From: CAVPJC01 sp963705155
GTDB lineage: Bacteria; Chloroflexota; Anaerolineae; Anaerolineales; UBA4823
Assembly (NCBI GenBank): GCA_963705155.1
Contig: CAVPJC010000017.1
Span: 372,001 to 436,000, forward strand
Direction of reading: 5' to 3'
DNA length: 64,000 nucleotides
Shown piece after piece: positions 18,954 through 27,859 of the stretch. The position numbers and the translations under genes are program-made. How positions within the stretch are numbered: the stretch's first letter is position 1; each line of letters opens with the position of its first letter. The notes beneath the pieces were generated by a model that did no database searches, had not been told where the DNA came from, and was given only the letters and a program-made list of their open reading frames with translations.

Positions 18954-19780
18954 ATGCTGACCGCCCTGACCCATCCAGCCAGCGCCGAGGCGGCCGCGCT
19001 GTTCGCCGGCCTGCAGGAGCACCTTGTGCTTGACTCGATCTTCACCGGCCTGACTCCGGCAGTCGTGTACGTGGATGACCCCGCCGCGCCGGCCGCGGCC
19101 TTCACCTGGTTTAAACATCGCGCTTTTCTGGGCGGCGCCCCCGGCAGCCCGCACTTCCTCAACGAGCTGCGCCTGCTGCTCAATGACCAGCTTATCCCCG
19201 GGGCGCAATCCGGTGGTGTGGAAGGCTTTGTTCTGCACTTCCACGACCCCGCCTGGCTGCTGCAACTGGAGCAGCTCCTGCCGGGGCGGGCGCCCATCCC
19301 GGCCCAGCGCCAGTATTATGTCTTCCGGCTGCCGGTTGGTGAACCAATGTCTCCAGCCGGTATAGACCTTCCGGATGGTTATCAGGCCGTGAATGTGGAT
19401 GCGGCCCTGCTGGGGCGCAGCGACCTGCTCCACATGGATGAGCTGCGCCGCGAGACCTGCTCCGAGCGCCTTTCGGTGGAAGACTTCCTGGCGCACAGCT
19501 TTGGCGCCTGCCTGCTGCACGATGACGAGCTGGCAGCCTGGTGCCTCTCGGAGTACAACTGCAACCGGCGCTGCGAGGTGGGTGTGGCAACCGTGAGGCC
19601 CACCAGCGAGGCGGCCTGGGCACCGTGGTGACACGCCTGCTGCTGGCCCAGGCGCATGAGAACGGCCTGCATCAGGTGGGCTGGCACTGCTGGAGCCGCA
19701 ATGTCCCCTCCGCGGCGCTGGCCCGCAAAGCCGGCTTCGAATTGGTTAAAGAATTTACGGTTTATTATTACGCCCTATGA
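18954..19780 (+). CDS. GNAT-family acetyltransferase (GNAT_acetyltran type), frameshifted
   Basis: About 275 residues when joined. The first piece (18954-19631) ends in normal GNAT sequence, DELAAWCLSEYNCNRRCEVG. One missing G near 19595 (expected GTGGAG) shifts the frame, and the second piece (to 19780) carries the acetyl-CoA loop QRGGLGTVVTRLLLAQA and the final RKAGFELVKEFTVYYYAL. The family acetylates amines; the target is unknown. A TATACT box at 18942-18947 lies only 6 nt before the ATG, so the mRNA may be leaderless. The stop overlaps the next start by 4 nt. Confidence 0.78.
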
Positions 19781-20934
19781 AAATCCTTGCGGTTGATATC
19801 GGCACCGGCACCCAGGATATTTACCTGTACAATTCACGCGTGGACCTGGAAAACGGCTTTAAGCTGGTGGTGCCTTCCCCCACCATGATCGTCCGCCAGC
19901 GCATCCAGACCGCCACCCGCCGGGGCCAGGCCGTGCTGCTGAGCGGGGTGATGATGGGCGGCGGGCCGAGCGCCTGGGCTGCCGAAGATCACCTGCGCCG
20001 CGGGCTGCAGCTTTACGCCACACCTGCCGCCGCCCGCACCTTCAACGATGACCTGGAAGCGGTGCGCCAGATGGGCGTCACCCTGGTGAGCGAAGACGAG
20101 GCCGCCCGCCTGCCGCAGGCAGTGAGACGCCTGGAGCTGCGCGATTTCGATTTTCCCGCCATCGCCCGCGCCCTGGAAGCGTTCGGCGTCTCGCTGGACG
20201 ACCTGGCTGCGGTAGCGGTTGCCGTCTTCGACCACGGCGATGCGCCCCCCGGGATTTCAGACCGCCAGTTCCGCTTCGATTACCTGGATGAGCGCATCCG
20301 CCTGCGCAACAGCCTGAGCGCCTTTGCTTACCCGGCCGCAGAAGTGCCCGCCATCATGACCCGCCTGCTGGCTGTGGTGCAATCCGCCGCGGATGTGGAT
20401 GCGCCCCTGGTGGTGATGGACACCGCCCCGGCAGCCGTGCTGGGCGCCGGCTTCGACCCGCGCCTGGGGCAGCGCCGCCGCGCCCTGATTGCCAATGTCG
20501 GCAACTTCCACACCCTGGCCTTCCGCCTGGGGCCGGGCGGCATCGAGGGCGTCTTCGAGCACCACACCGGGCTGGTGGACCTGCCCAAGCTGGAAACCCT
20601 GCTGCGCCGCCTGGCGGATGGCAGCCTGCAGCACGCCGATGTGTTTGGCGACCACGGTCACGGCGCCCTGGTGTACGAGCCTGAGCCTTTCGGGTTGGGA
20701 GAATTGGATTTCGATGTCGCCGTCACCGGCCCGCGCCGCAATATGTTCAAGCTGCCGCCGGCTCCCGGCGGGCTGCGGCCCTATTTTGCCGTGCCGTTTG
20801 GCGACATGATGATTGCCGGCTGTTTTGGGCTGCTGGCTGCCACAGCCGATGTGCTGCCCGAGCTGGGCGAGGCAGTGCGCCTCTCGCTGCGCGGGGCAGG
20901 CGGCTCTGGAACCCCGCCCTGGGAAATCGAATAA
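19777..20934 (+). CDS. DUF1786 family protein (ASKHA-like fold)
   Basis: 385 residues. It opens with MKILAVDIGTGTQDIYLY, a phosphate-1-type loop of the actin/hexokinase superfamily, and contains LSGVMMGGGPSAWAAEDHL and VVMDTAPAAVLGAGFDP, which are typical of DUF1786. Some databases label the family as pyruvate formate-lyase-activating-like, but no radical-SAM cysteine motif is present here, so I do not use that name. It starts inside the last codon of the GNAT gene (ATGA), so the two are coupled. The 3' end abuts a truncated HAAS gene on the other strand. Confidence 0.75.
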   Translation: MKILAVDIGTGTQDIYLYNSRVDLENGFKLVVPSPTMIVRQRIQTATRRGQAVLLSGVMMGGGPSAWAAEDHLRRGLQLYATPAAARTFNDDLEAVRQMGVTLVSEDEAARLPQAVRRLELRDFDFPAIARALEAFGVSLDDLAAVAVAVFDHGDAPPGISDRQFRFDYLDERIRLRNSLSAFAYPAAEVPAIMTRLLAVVQSAADVDAPLVVMDTAPAAVLGAGFDPRLGQRRRALIANVGNFHTLAFRLGPGGIEGVFEHHTGLVDLPKLETLLRRLADGSLQHADVFGDHGHGALVYEPEPFGLGELDFDVAVTGPRRNMFKLPPAPGGLRPYFAVPFGDMMIAGCFGLLAATADVLPELGEAVRLSLRGAGGSGTPPWEIE

Positions 20935-21057
20935 GGCGCGCTGCGTTCTTCGAGCATGTCTTCCAGCGTGGAGCGGATTTCGGTTTCAATATCCGCGCGT
21001 GTTCTTCATTGGCAGGCGTTTGCCGATAGCTGCTACGTAACGATCGATGAGTTCCAT
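20935..21057 (-). pseudogene. Truncated HAAS/permease-prefix gene after padR
   Basis: A ribosome site GGAG and an ATG at 21057 start MELIDRYVAAIGKRLP. After a one-base break the alternative frame continues EEHARADIETEIRSTLEDML, the start of the HAAS/DUF1700 domain that usually follows a padR gene. After about 40 residues the sequence runs into the 3' end of the convergent DUF1786 gene, so the rest of the protein, normally a membrane domain, is missing. I read this as a remnant left by a deletion. Confidence 0.6.
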
Positions 21058-21070
21058 GGGGTTCTCCTTT

Positions 21071-21406
21071 CTATTTGAGCATCCCGTCCATCATGGCGAC
21101 GAGAGTGTTCCATTCTGATTTCAGCAGCGGAAGGATTTCTCTGCCTTCAGCGCTGATGGCGTAATAGCGGCGTGGGCGGTCGCTTTCGACCCGCCAGTTG
21201 GATTGCAGCAGGCCCTGCGATTCCAGCCGTCGGAGCAGCGGGTAAAGTGTGCCCTGGTCGATCTCCAGGCCTTTAGCAGACAGGCTCTTGATCAGCGAGT
21301 AGCCGTAATGCTCCTGCTCCAACTGGCTCAAGACCGCCAGGACGATCAACCCCCGCCGCAGCTCCAGGATCGCATTTTCGAGTAATTCCTTATTAGTGTG
21401 TGCCAT
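21071..21406 (-). CDS. PadR-family transcriptional regulator
   Basis: 111 residues. The winged helix is evident: LIVLAVLSQLEQEHYGYSLI, then GLEIDQGTLYPLLRRLESQG and DRPRRYYAISAEGREIL, the standard PadR motifs. A short C-terminal dimer helix (LLKSEWNTLVAMMDGML) follows. PadR proteins are usually repressors of their own operon and of a transport or membrane partner. Here the downstream partner is truncated. The promoter immediately upstream carries an inverted repeat lying between -35 and -10, so autoregulation is likely. Confidence 0.93.
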   Translation of the reverse strand: MAHTNKELLENAILELRRGLIVLAVLSQLEQEHYGYSLIKSLSAKGLEIDQGTLYPLLRRLESQGLLQSNWRVESDRPRRYYAISAEGREILPLLKSEWNTLVAMMDGMLK

Positions 21407-21423
21407 ACTTCACCTTTTGCGAC

Positions 21424-21452
21424 ATTATACTGTATATTACACAGTAAGTCAA
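21424..21452 (-). promoter_or_regulatory. Sigma-70 promoter with embedded PadR operator
   Basis: Reading the minus strand, -35 TTGACT (21447-21452), a 17-nt spacer and -10 TATAAT (21424-21429) make a near-consensus promoter. The inverted repeat TACTGT-N7-ACAGTA (21428-21446) fills the spacer, so a bound dimer would block polymerase. The ribosome site AAGGTG and the padR ATG follow within about 20 nt. Confidence 0.8.
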
Positions 21453-21503
21453 GAGGAAGATACTATTTAATTTCAATCCGAACCTTGGGTTAAAATAAAA
21501 TCA

Positions 21504-23285
21504 GGGGCTGTCCAAAAAGAACTGGGCAGCCCCCTTCGCGATCTAAAGAAAATATGATTTAATAGGGGGTATGAAAAGAAAACGAGCCGCCCCGGTCTTC
21601 AAGCCATACGGCATGGCACAGCCCAGCCTGATCCCCCCGAGCTGGGATGAACTGATCCCGGCAAACCACATTGTGAGAGTGGTCAACCGGGCAATCGAGC
21701 GTATCCATCTGGAACCCCTATTGAAGAAGTACAAAGGTGGCGGAACCAGCAGCTACCATCCAGCAATGTTGCTGAAGATATTGGTATACGCCTACACACA
21801 ACGGATCTACTCGTCACGGCAGATTGCGAAGGCGGTGCGAGAAAACGTAAACTATCTATGGTTGAGTGGAGGAAACCAACCCGACTTTCGGACGATCAAC
21901 GCCTTTCGGGGAGAGCGGATGAAAGGAGCCATCGAAGCAGTATTCACGCTGGTGCTGGAATTGCTGGTGGAAGAAGGATATGTCAAGCTGGAGAACTACT
22001 TCGTGGATGGGACGAAGATAGAAGCAGATGCAAACCGGCACAAGGTGGTGTGGGCGAAGAGCCGGGCGAAATACGAGAAGCGCTTAGGTGAAAAAGTAGG
22101 GGAACTGCTGAAAGAGATCGATGCGGTGAACGAAGCTGAGAACGCCGAATAAGGGACAAGGACCTGGAGGAAATGGGCGGCAGCGGGGGTGGGATAGACG
22201 CCGAGAAACTGGAGAAAAAGATCACCGAACTGAACCAGCGCTTGAAAGAGCAGCCGGAAAACAAGAAACTGGTCAAGGCGATCAAGAAGATGGAAACAGA
22301 CTACCTGCCGCGGCAGAAACGGTATGAGGAGCAGGAGCGCAAACTGGGAGGGCGAAGCAGCTACTCAAAGACAGATGAGGCTGCGACCTTCATGCGCATG
22401 AAAGAAGATCGTGGGGCCAAAGAACCGCTGCCCAAACCGGCATACAACATTCAGACGGGAACGGAAGATCAGTTTGTGGTCGGTTTCAGTCTGCACCAGC
22501 GCAGTGGAGACACAACCTGCCTGATCCCGCACCTGGAAGGGGTCAAGGCCAACCTGGCTGCGATTGCCGGGCGAAAGCCGGGATTGCTGCCCAGGGGAGA
22601 AGATGCCCGAGCATGCCTTCTACCCCGGCATATCTCTGCCGATGCCGGATATGGCAGTGAAGAGAACTATGTGTATATTGAGGAAAACAAACTCGGCAAT
22701 TATGTCAAATACAATACCTTCCACCGTGAACAACACAAGCACCGAGACCCCAGGCTCATCCGAAAAGCGCTGTTCCGTTCCGAGAATTTCCCCTACGACG
22801 AACACACCGATGCCTTCACCTGCCCGGCCGGGAAGCTCCTGACCTACCGTTATACCGGGCATGAGAAGTCTGATAATGGCTACCCGATCGAGACCCGCCA
22901 TTACGAGGCGGTTGATTGTCAGGCGTGTCCCTTCAAGCCTGAATGTACCCAGGCCAAAGGCAATCGCCACATCCGCCTCAGCTTCCGCTTGAGACGCTTC
23001 CGAGAGCAAGCCAAATCCAACTTGCTTTCGGAACAAGGCAAAAAGCTGCGAGTGCAGCGCAATGTGGAGGTCGAAACCTTTTTCGGCCAGGTCAAACATA
23101 ATATGCGCTTCCGTAGATTCCACTTACGGGGGTTGGAGAAGGTGAGAACCGAGTGGGGCCTGGTATGTATTGCCCATAATATGCGAAAACTGGCGGGCTG
23201 ATGCCGCCAGTTTTTTGTCTTTCGACCTTTTTTGCCCTTCAGGGCTCATTGTGGGGCTGTCTAGCTGTTCTTTCTAGACAGCCCC
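21504..23285 (+). mobile_element. IS1182-type insertion sequence
   Basis: The element is about 1.78 kb. The terminal repeats match at 17 of 19 positions: 21504-21522 on the left, and the reverse complement of 23267-23285 on the right. Each end is also a self-contained hairpin: 10-bp stem 21504-21513/21524-21533, and 12-bp perfect stem 23253-23264/23274-23285. The single transposase gene lies between them. No target duplication is obvious. The element sits between padR and the 3' end of pcrA without breaking either. It is probably inactive as sequenced because the transposase is frameshifted. Confidence 0.85.
21571..23201 (+). CDS. IS1182-family transposase, frameshifted
   Basis: The two pieces (21571-22152 and 22173-23201) together give about 540 residues, normal for the family. 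The first has the IS1182 N-terminal features (MLLKILVYAYTQRIYSSRQI, QPDFRTINAFR) and the DDE Asp block ENYFVDGTKIEADAN. The second has the downstream DDE region (HISADAGYGSEENY), the Cys cluster DCQACPFKPECTQAKGN and the C-terminal Glu region ETFFGQVKHNMRFRRF. They are joined by one indel near 22150, in the coiled linker between catalytic blocks. I see no clear slippery site, so programmed frameshifting is not supported. Confidence 0.88.
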
Positions 23286-23305
23286 CTATTCATGTTTTAT
23301 ATAGA

Positions 23306-25530
23306 TTACTTCTTCAAGACTTCAAGTTTTGCCAGCGAAGCCGCCACACGCTTCAGCCCCACGCTCTCAAAGACAATATCGACAATCTCGTCATCATCCT
23401 GGATGCGGCTGCCGATGACCATGCCCGCCCCCCAGACGTTGTGCTGCACGCGTCGCCCCCGGTGGGAAGCGCTGCTGCACCACCGGCGCCGGGGTGGGGT
23501 TGGAAAGCGGTGCTCTCTGGGCCGGCTGCCAGCGCTCATCGGAGTAAGACCTGGCGGTTGAAACGGGGCGGCGCGAACGCAGCGGCTGGGCGTCATCCAG
23601 CAGGCGGGCGGGGATGTCGTCCAGGAAGCGCGACGGGTCGGCCGGCTCGGAATAGCCGTACAGGCTGCGGTTCTGGGCGTGCAGCAGGTACAACCGGTCT
23701 TTGGCGCGCGTGATGCCCACATAGAACAGGCGGCGCTCCTCCTGCATGCCGTCGGGGTCATCAAAAGAGCGGCTGTGCGGCAGGGTGCCGTCGTTGAGGC
23801 CCACAATGAAGACCACCGGGTATTCCAACCCCTTGGCGGCGTGCAGCGTCAGCAGGGTGGGGACGCTGCTGCCCGCCTCCAGCGTGTCCTGGTCGGAAAC
23901 CAGGGCCACCTGCTCCAGAAAGGCTGTCAGGCCTTCCTGCTGGAATTCGGACGCCAGGCGGCGCAGCTCGTTGACGTTCTCCCAGCGGTCGCGGCCTTCA
24001 TCGGTGTTGTCGTCGATATAAGCCTGGTAATCCACATCGGCCAGGATGCGGTCCAGCAAGTTGAGCGGCGGGACCTGGTCGGCAGCCTGGCGCCAGTCTG
24101 CCAGCATGCGCCCGAAGCCAGCCAGGGAGGTTCCCGTGCGCCCGGGGAAGGCATCCAGATAGCTGCGGGAATTGGCTCCCGCCATCTCCAGCAGCAGCAT
24201 GCCCATCGAGAGGCGCTCCTGCAGGGCGCGGGTGCGCAGCGCCACGACCGTCTTGGCGCCCACGCCGCGCGGCGGCACGTTGATCACCCGCGTCAGGCTG
24301 ACCTCATCGGCAGGGTTGTGCACCAGCCGCAGGAAGGAGATGATGTCCTTGACCTCACGCCGCCCGTAGAAGCGCTGCGCCCCCACCAGCTTGTAAGGCA
24401 GGCCGGCGTGCAAAAAGGCCTCTTCCAAGGACGCGCGACTGGGCATTGGTGCGGTACATCACGGCGCAGTCGCCGGGCTGAGCCTGCTGGCGGCTGACCA
24501 GGGTCGCAATCGTATCGATCACAAAACCCGCCTCGCCGCGGTCGTCGTAGGCCTCATACAGGCTGACCTTGTGCCCGTCGCCGCGCCGGGTGAACAGGCG
24601 CTTGGGCGTGCGCTGCGGGTTGCGGTCGATGACCGCCATGGCCACATCCAGGATGCCCTGGGTGGAGCGGTAGTTGTGCTCCAGCAGGATCACGTTGCGT
24701 TCGCGGAAGTCCTGCTCGAAGCGCTGCACGTTGCGGTAATCGGCGCCGCGCCAGCCGTAAATCGACTGGTCGGCGTCGCCCACCACGAAGATGTTGCGGT
24801 GAAAGGATACCAGGTGCTTGAGCAGGGTGTACTGCGCCAGGTTGGTATCCTGGAACTCGTCCACCAGCACATGCTCGAAGCGCCGCGAGTATTGGTCGCG
24901 CACGGCGGGGTTGGTTTCGAGCAGATGCGCCGTCCACAGCAGCAGGTCGTCGAAATCGACGGCGTTGGAGGCCAGCAGCAGCTCCTGGTAGCGGCGGTAA
25001 ATGCGGCTGACCACCTCGTCGCGGTAGGTCTGCACCGGGTAATCATCGGGGAGGAGCAGCTCGTTCTTGGCGTTGGAGATCGAGGCGTGCACCGCCGGCG
25101 GGCGGTAGAGCTTATCATCCAGGTTGAGGTCTTTGAGGGCGGTTTTGACCAGGCTGATCTGGTCATCGGCGTCGAAGATGACGAAGTTCGAGTTGAAGGG
25201 CAGGTGCTCGGCCTCGCGCCGCAGCATCCGGGCGCAAATGGCATGAAAGGTGCCCAGCCACAGCCCACCCTGCAATCGCCCGCCCGCCTCGGGGGGCGCA
25301 GACCCGATCAGCCCGGCGACGCGGCCTTCCATCTCGCGGGCGGCCTTGTTGGTGAAGGTCACCGCCAGGATCTGGTAAGGGCGCACACCCATGGCAGCGA
25401 TCAAATAGGCGATGCGGTGGGTGAGCACGCGCGTCTTGCCAGAGCCGGGGCCGGCCAGCACCAGCACGGGTCCCAGCCCGGCGGTCACCGCCTGCTGTTG
25501 TTGTGAATTCAAACCTTTCAGGAAGTCCAT
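23306..25530 (-). CDS. pcrA: UvrD/PcrA-type superfamily 1 DNA helicase, frameshifted
   Basis: Start at 25530 (MDFLKGLNSQQQQAV). Motif I is AGPGSGKTRVLTHR, with motif Ia VTFTNKAAREM, motif II VDEFQDTN, motif III VVGDADQSIYGWRGAD, and in the second piece motif V TLHAAKGLEYPVVF and motif VI RRLFYVGITRAKDRLYLLHA. The C-terminal Tudor-like tail (NVWGAGMVIGSRIQ) is in a third frame and ends at 23306. Breaks lie near 24440 and 23465. The protein unwinds 3'-5' in repair and replication conflict resolution. The stop is only 20 bp from the IS right end. Confidence 0.92.
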
Positions 25531-25621
25531 GCCGCACCATTCTACCTTTGAGGGCAGGGTGTGTCAACAAACGCCTGGATGGTTACAGTATCCCGGAATT
25601 GCCGCCTTGCGCTGTTCAAGG

Positions 25622-26887
25622 TCAGGCTGGCGTTATCTTTCCCTTTTCACCGGGCAGGAGGAAAACCAGCGGTATGGCCAGGAAGGCGGCCCAGGCGCTG
25701 GCGATAAAAACCGGGCGCATGCCAAAACGGTCAAACAAGACGCCGACCAGGAACACAACCAGCGAACGGATGACAAAACCAGCCGCCATGTAGACCCCGT
25801 TGGCCAGGGAGCGCTCCTGGTGGAAATGGCGCTGCATCAGCGCCAGGAATGCCGGGTTGGCGCTGAAGGCCAGCAGGCCGGCGGCAGCCAGCATGGGCAT
25901 CTGCCAGGCCGGCGGCGTATGCAGGAAGAGCAAGGCAAAGATGGGGAAGGTGAGGGTAGCCGCGATCACCACAGCCTTCTGCCCGATGTGGTCGCTCAGC
26001 CAGCTGCTCACCAGCACCCCGAGCGTGCCGGTGATCTGCACCAGGGAAAAAGCCGACCCGGCCTTGAGCAGCGAGAAGCCTTCCGCGGTCAGGAAGGTGG
26101 GGAGAAAGTTAATCATGTTGGCGGTCAGGAAAGAGGTGATGAAAATATACCCCATGATGGGAAGGATCAGAGGCCGCATGCGCAGCAGCACCGTCCTGAT
26201 GGGCACCGGCACGGCGCTGCGCTGCGGGTGGACCGTATCCAGGTTCTTAAAACGCAGGTAGAGCAGGAGCGAACAGGCCAGGCCCAGCCCGATCAGCCAG
26301 GGAAGCCCGGCCAGGCCCAGTGTGGCCATGACAGCCACCGCCATCAGCGGCCCGAGCACATAACCCAGCTCGCCGCCCACCATGAACAGGCCCATGCCGC
26401 GCCCCATTTTTGCCCCGGCCCGGGAGGCCGCCAGCACCGGGGCAATGGCATGAAAACCGGCGGTCGAAAAGCCCGCCGCGATCATGAGCAGCGCCGCCCA
26501 CCCATAACCGGGGGCCAGCCCGGTGAAGGTGAGCAGGGCGGCGGAAAGTGTGGGCGCCAGGATCACCAGCCAGCGCAGGTTGCGCCGGTCGGCCTGCCGC
26601 CCGATCAGCGGCTGGAAGATGGAAGGAAGCTGCAGGAACAGGGTGAATAACCCGGCCTGAGCGTTATTCAAAACCAATTTTTCCATCAAGAGCGGCTGGA
26701 TAGCCGGGACGATGGCAAAGAACGAGTCATTTGTGCCGTGGGCCAATGAGAGGGCGGCGACATCGGCTGGATGAAACTTGTTTTCCGCAGGGGTCACTGT
26801 GGAAACGGTGGTTTGGCTGGCTTCGATGGCGTTCAATGAATTCCCTTTAATGAAATTTCCCAGGCGGGCCTGAGAAGTATTCATCAT
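25622..26887 (-). CDS. MFS transporter, fosmidomycin-resistance (Fsr)-like
   Basis: The ATG at 26887 (MMNTSQARL) is chosen; a GTG eight codons earlier is possible. After a polar N-terminus of about 40 residues come twelve predicted helices. The first region, LSLAHGTNDSFFAIVPAIQP with LFLQLPSIFQPLIGRQADR, is characteristic of the Fsr branch of the major facilitator superfamily, which exports fosmidomycin and related compounds. A proton-coupled exporter in the inner membrane is likely; the substrate is not fixed by sequence. It lies upstream of pcrA, on the same strand, with a 90-bp gap. Confidence 0.85.
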   Translation of the reverse strand: MMNTSQARLGNFIKGNSLNAIEASQTTVSTVTPAENKFHPADVAALSLAHGTNDSFFAIVPAIQPLLMEKLVLNNAQAGLFTLFLQLPSIFQPLIGRQADRRNLRWLVILAPTLSAALLTFTGLAPGYGWAALLMIAAGFSTAGFHAIAPVLAASRAGAKMGRGMGLFMVGGELGYVLGPLMAVAVMATLGLAGLPWLIGLGLACSLLLYLRFKNLDTVHPQRSAVPVPIRTVLLRMRPLILPIMGYIFITSFLTANMINFLPTFLTAEGFSLLKAGSAFSLVQITGTLGVLVSSWLSDHIGQKAVVIAATLTFPIFALLFLHTPPAWQMPMLAAAGLLAFSANPAFLALMQRHFHQERSLANGVYMAAGFVIRSLVVFLVGVLFDRFGMRPVFIASAWAAFLAIPLVFLLPGEKGKITPA

Positions 26888-26932
26888 ACACCGCCGGGAA
26901 GCTCCTGTCAATTCCGCCCTGGAGCTATTTCA

Positions 26933-27144
26933 GGGCTTTCACAAGAACGGGAATGTGTCGCCGCGAGCCGCCGTTCTTTGGCGGCGTGGCGGTCTCCCGA
27001 TCGGCTAATAGATTGCTTCACCCGGCAAATTACGCCGGGTTCACAACGACATTCCAATTATCAAGGAAACATGGGAAAGCTATTGTGGCTATTTCGGGCT
27101 TTCTCAAGAACGGAAGTGTTGCTGCGAACCGCCGTTCCTGGCGG
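26933..27144. repeat. Two degenerate direct repeats in a 430-bp non-coding gap
   Basis: About 52 bp at 26933-26984 recur at 27096-27144 with roughly 80 percent identity by eye. Both begin GGGCTTTC and end in a GCCGCCGTTC/GGCGG dyad. Short palindromes occur in and between the copies (for example CCGGCAAATTACGCCGG near 27020). A related GC-rich block follows at 27170-27240. No gene is supported here. The copies look like interspersed intergenic elements. Confidence 0.5.
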
Positions 27145-27277
27145 TGAAGCAGCCTTCGCAAGCATGAGGTTTGCTTCAGCCGGCAAAAAAACTATCTCGC
27201 TTCGCTCTGGACAGGCTGCCAGGCTGCATTACGAATGCTCGGTGGAGTTTCGGTTACGCCAACGATAGGCGCGCGTA

Positions 27278-27303
27278 AAACCCCTGGCGGGGCGGAGGGG
27301 TTT
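27278..27303 (-). terminator. Hairpin terminator after the cupredoxin gene
   Basis: An 8-bp stem (27278-27285 with 27296-27303) around a GC-rich 10-nt loop lies 20 bp past the stop on the minus strand. Only a short TTTT tail follows, so it is a modest terminator. Confidence 0.5.
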
Positions 27304-27322
27304 GGCTGTGGGGAATGTGCTC

Positions 27323-27718
27323 TTACTTGACGATCAGCGTGCCGGCCATGCCCTGCTCAAGATGGCCAACCGTGCCGCACACGATGGTGTAGCTGCCAGG
27401 TTCGCTCGGGGCGGTGAAGGTTTCGACCTTGGTCTCGCCCGGCTCGGCCTCGAGCTCCCAGAAAACCTTCTCTTCGTCGTCATCGTCGAAGGGAATGGTC
27501 ACTTCCAGGCCTTTTTTGATGATGACCCACTCGTGCACCAGTTTGCCGTCATTCTTGATGGTCAGCTCAACCTGTTTCCCGGCAGACACCGTCCAGGTCA
27601 TCGGGTCAAACTTGAAATCGGTGGTGGTCACAGAAATTTTTTCCGGGCCGGAGGAGCAGGCAGCCAGGAGCAGCAAGGCGGCGGCAAGCGCCAATACAAA
27701 AGACATCTTGCGGAACAT
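27323..27718 (-). CDS. Cupredoxin-domain lipoprotein (plastocyanin/azurin-like)
   Basis: Start at 27718 (MFRKMSFVLA), since GGAGG lies just upstream; the frame is open further back without a site. A lipoprotein signal ends LLLLAAC with lipidated Cys21. The mature domain of about 110 residues has the type I copper ligands: His62 (VHEW), Cys114 (TIVCGTVGH), His119 and Met124 (EQGM). It is expected on the outer face of the cytoplasmic membrane, carrying electrons or binding copper. It is transcribed away from the TPR/S24-like gene. An unusual acidic loop (DDDDEE, about 78-83) precedes the Cys strand. Confidence 0.9.
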   Translation of the reverse strand: MFRKMSFVLALAAALLLLAACSSGPEKISVTTTDFKFDPMTWTVSAGKQVELTIKNDGKLVHEWVIIKKGLEVTIPFDDDDEEKVFWELEAEPGETKVETFTAPSEPGSYTIVCGTVGHLEQGMAGTLIVK

Positions 27719-27859
27719 AAGAGACCTCCGTGTGCGGTTGAATGAATTGGATGATAGTGATGGATTATCCCCCGCAGGATAATCTAGAGTTTGTGTACCT
27801 AAATCATCCAAAAGCTATTTTACCATATCTTAACATTACGGGGAATAAGAAACCCCAAA

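Noticed and set aside
19777..20934. Pyruvate formate-lyase activating enzyme
   Set aside because: That label is attached to DUF1786 in places, but no radical-SAM CxxxCxxC motif is present.
22130..22175. Programmed frameshift in the IS transposase
   Set aside because: No clear slippery heptamer with a following structure, and this transposase type is normally one frame; a simple indel is more likely.
25412..26650. Plus-strand frame of 412 codons opposite the MFS gene
   Set aside because: Sequence is Gln/Gly/His-rich without membrane helices, as expected of antisense to a membrane protein.
26888..27322. CRISPR array in the repeat-bearing gap
   Set aside because: Only two degenerate copies with a 110-bp interval; no regular spacers and no cas genes.
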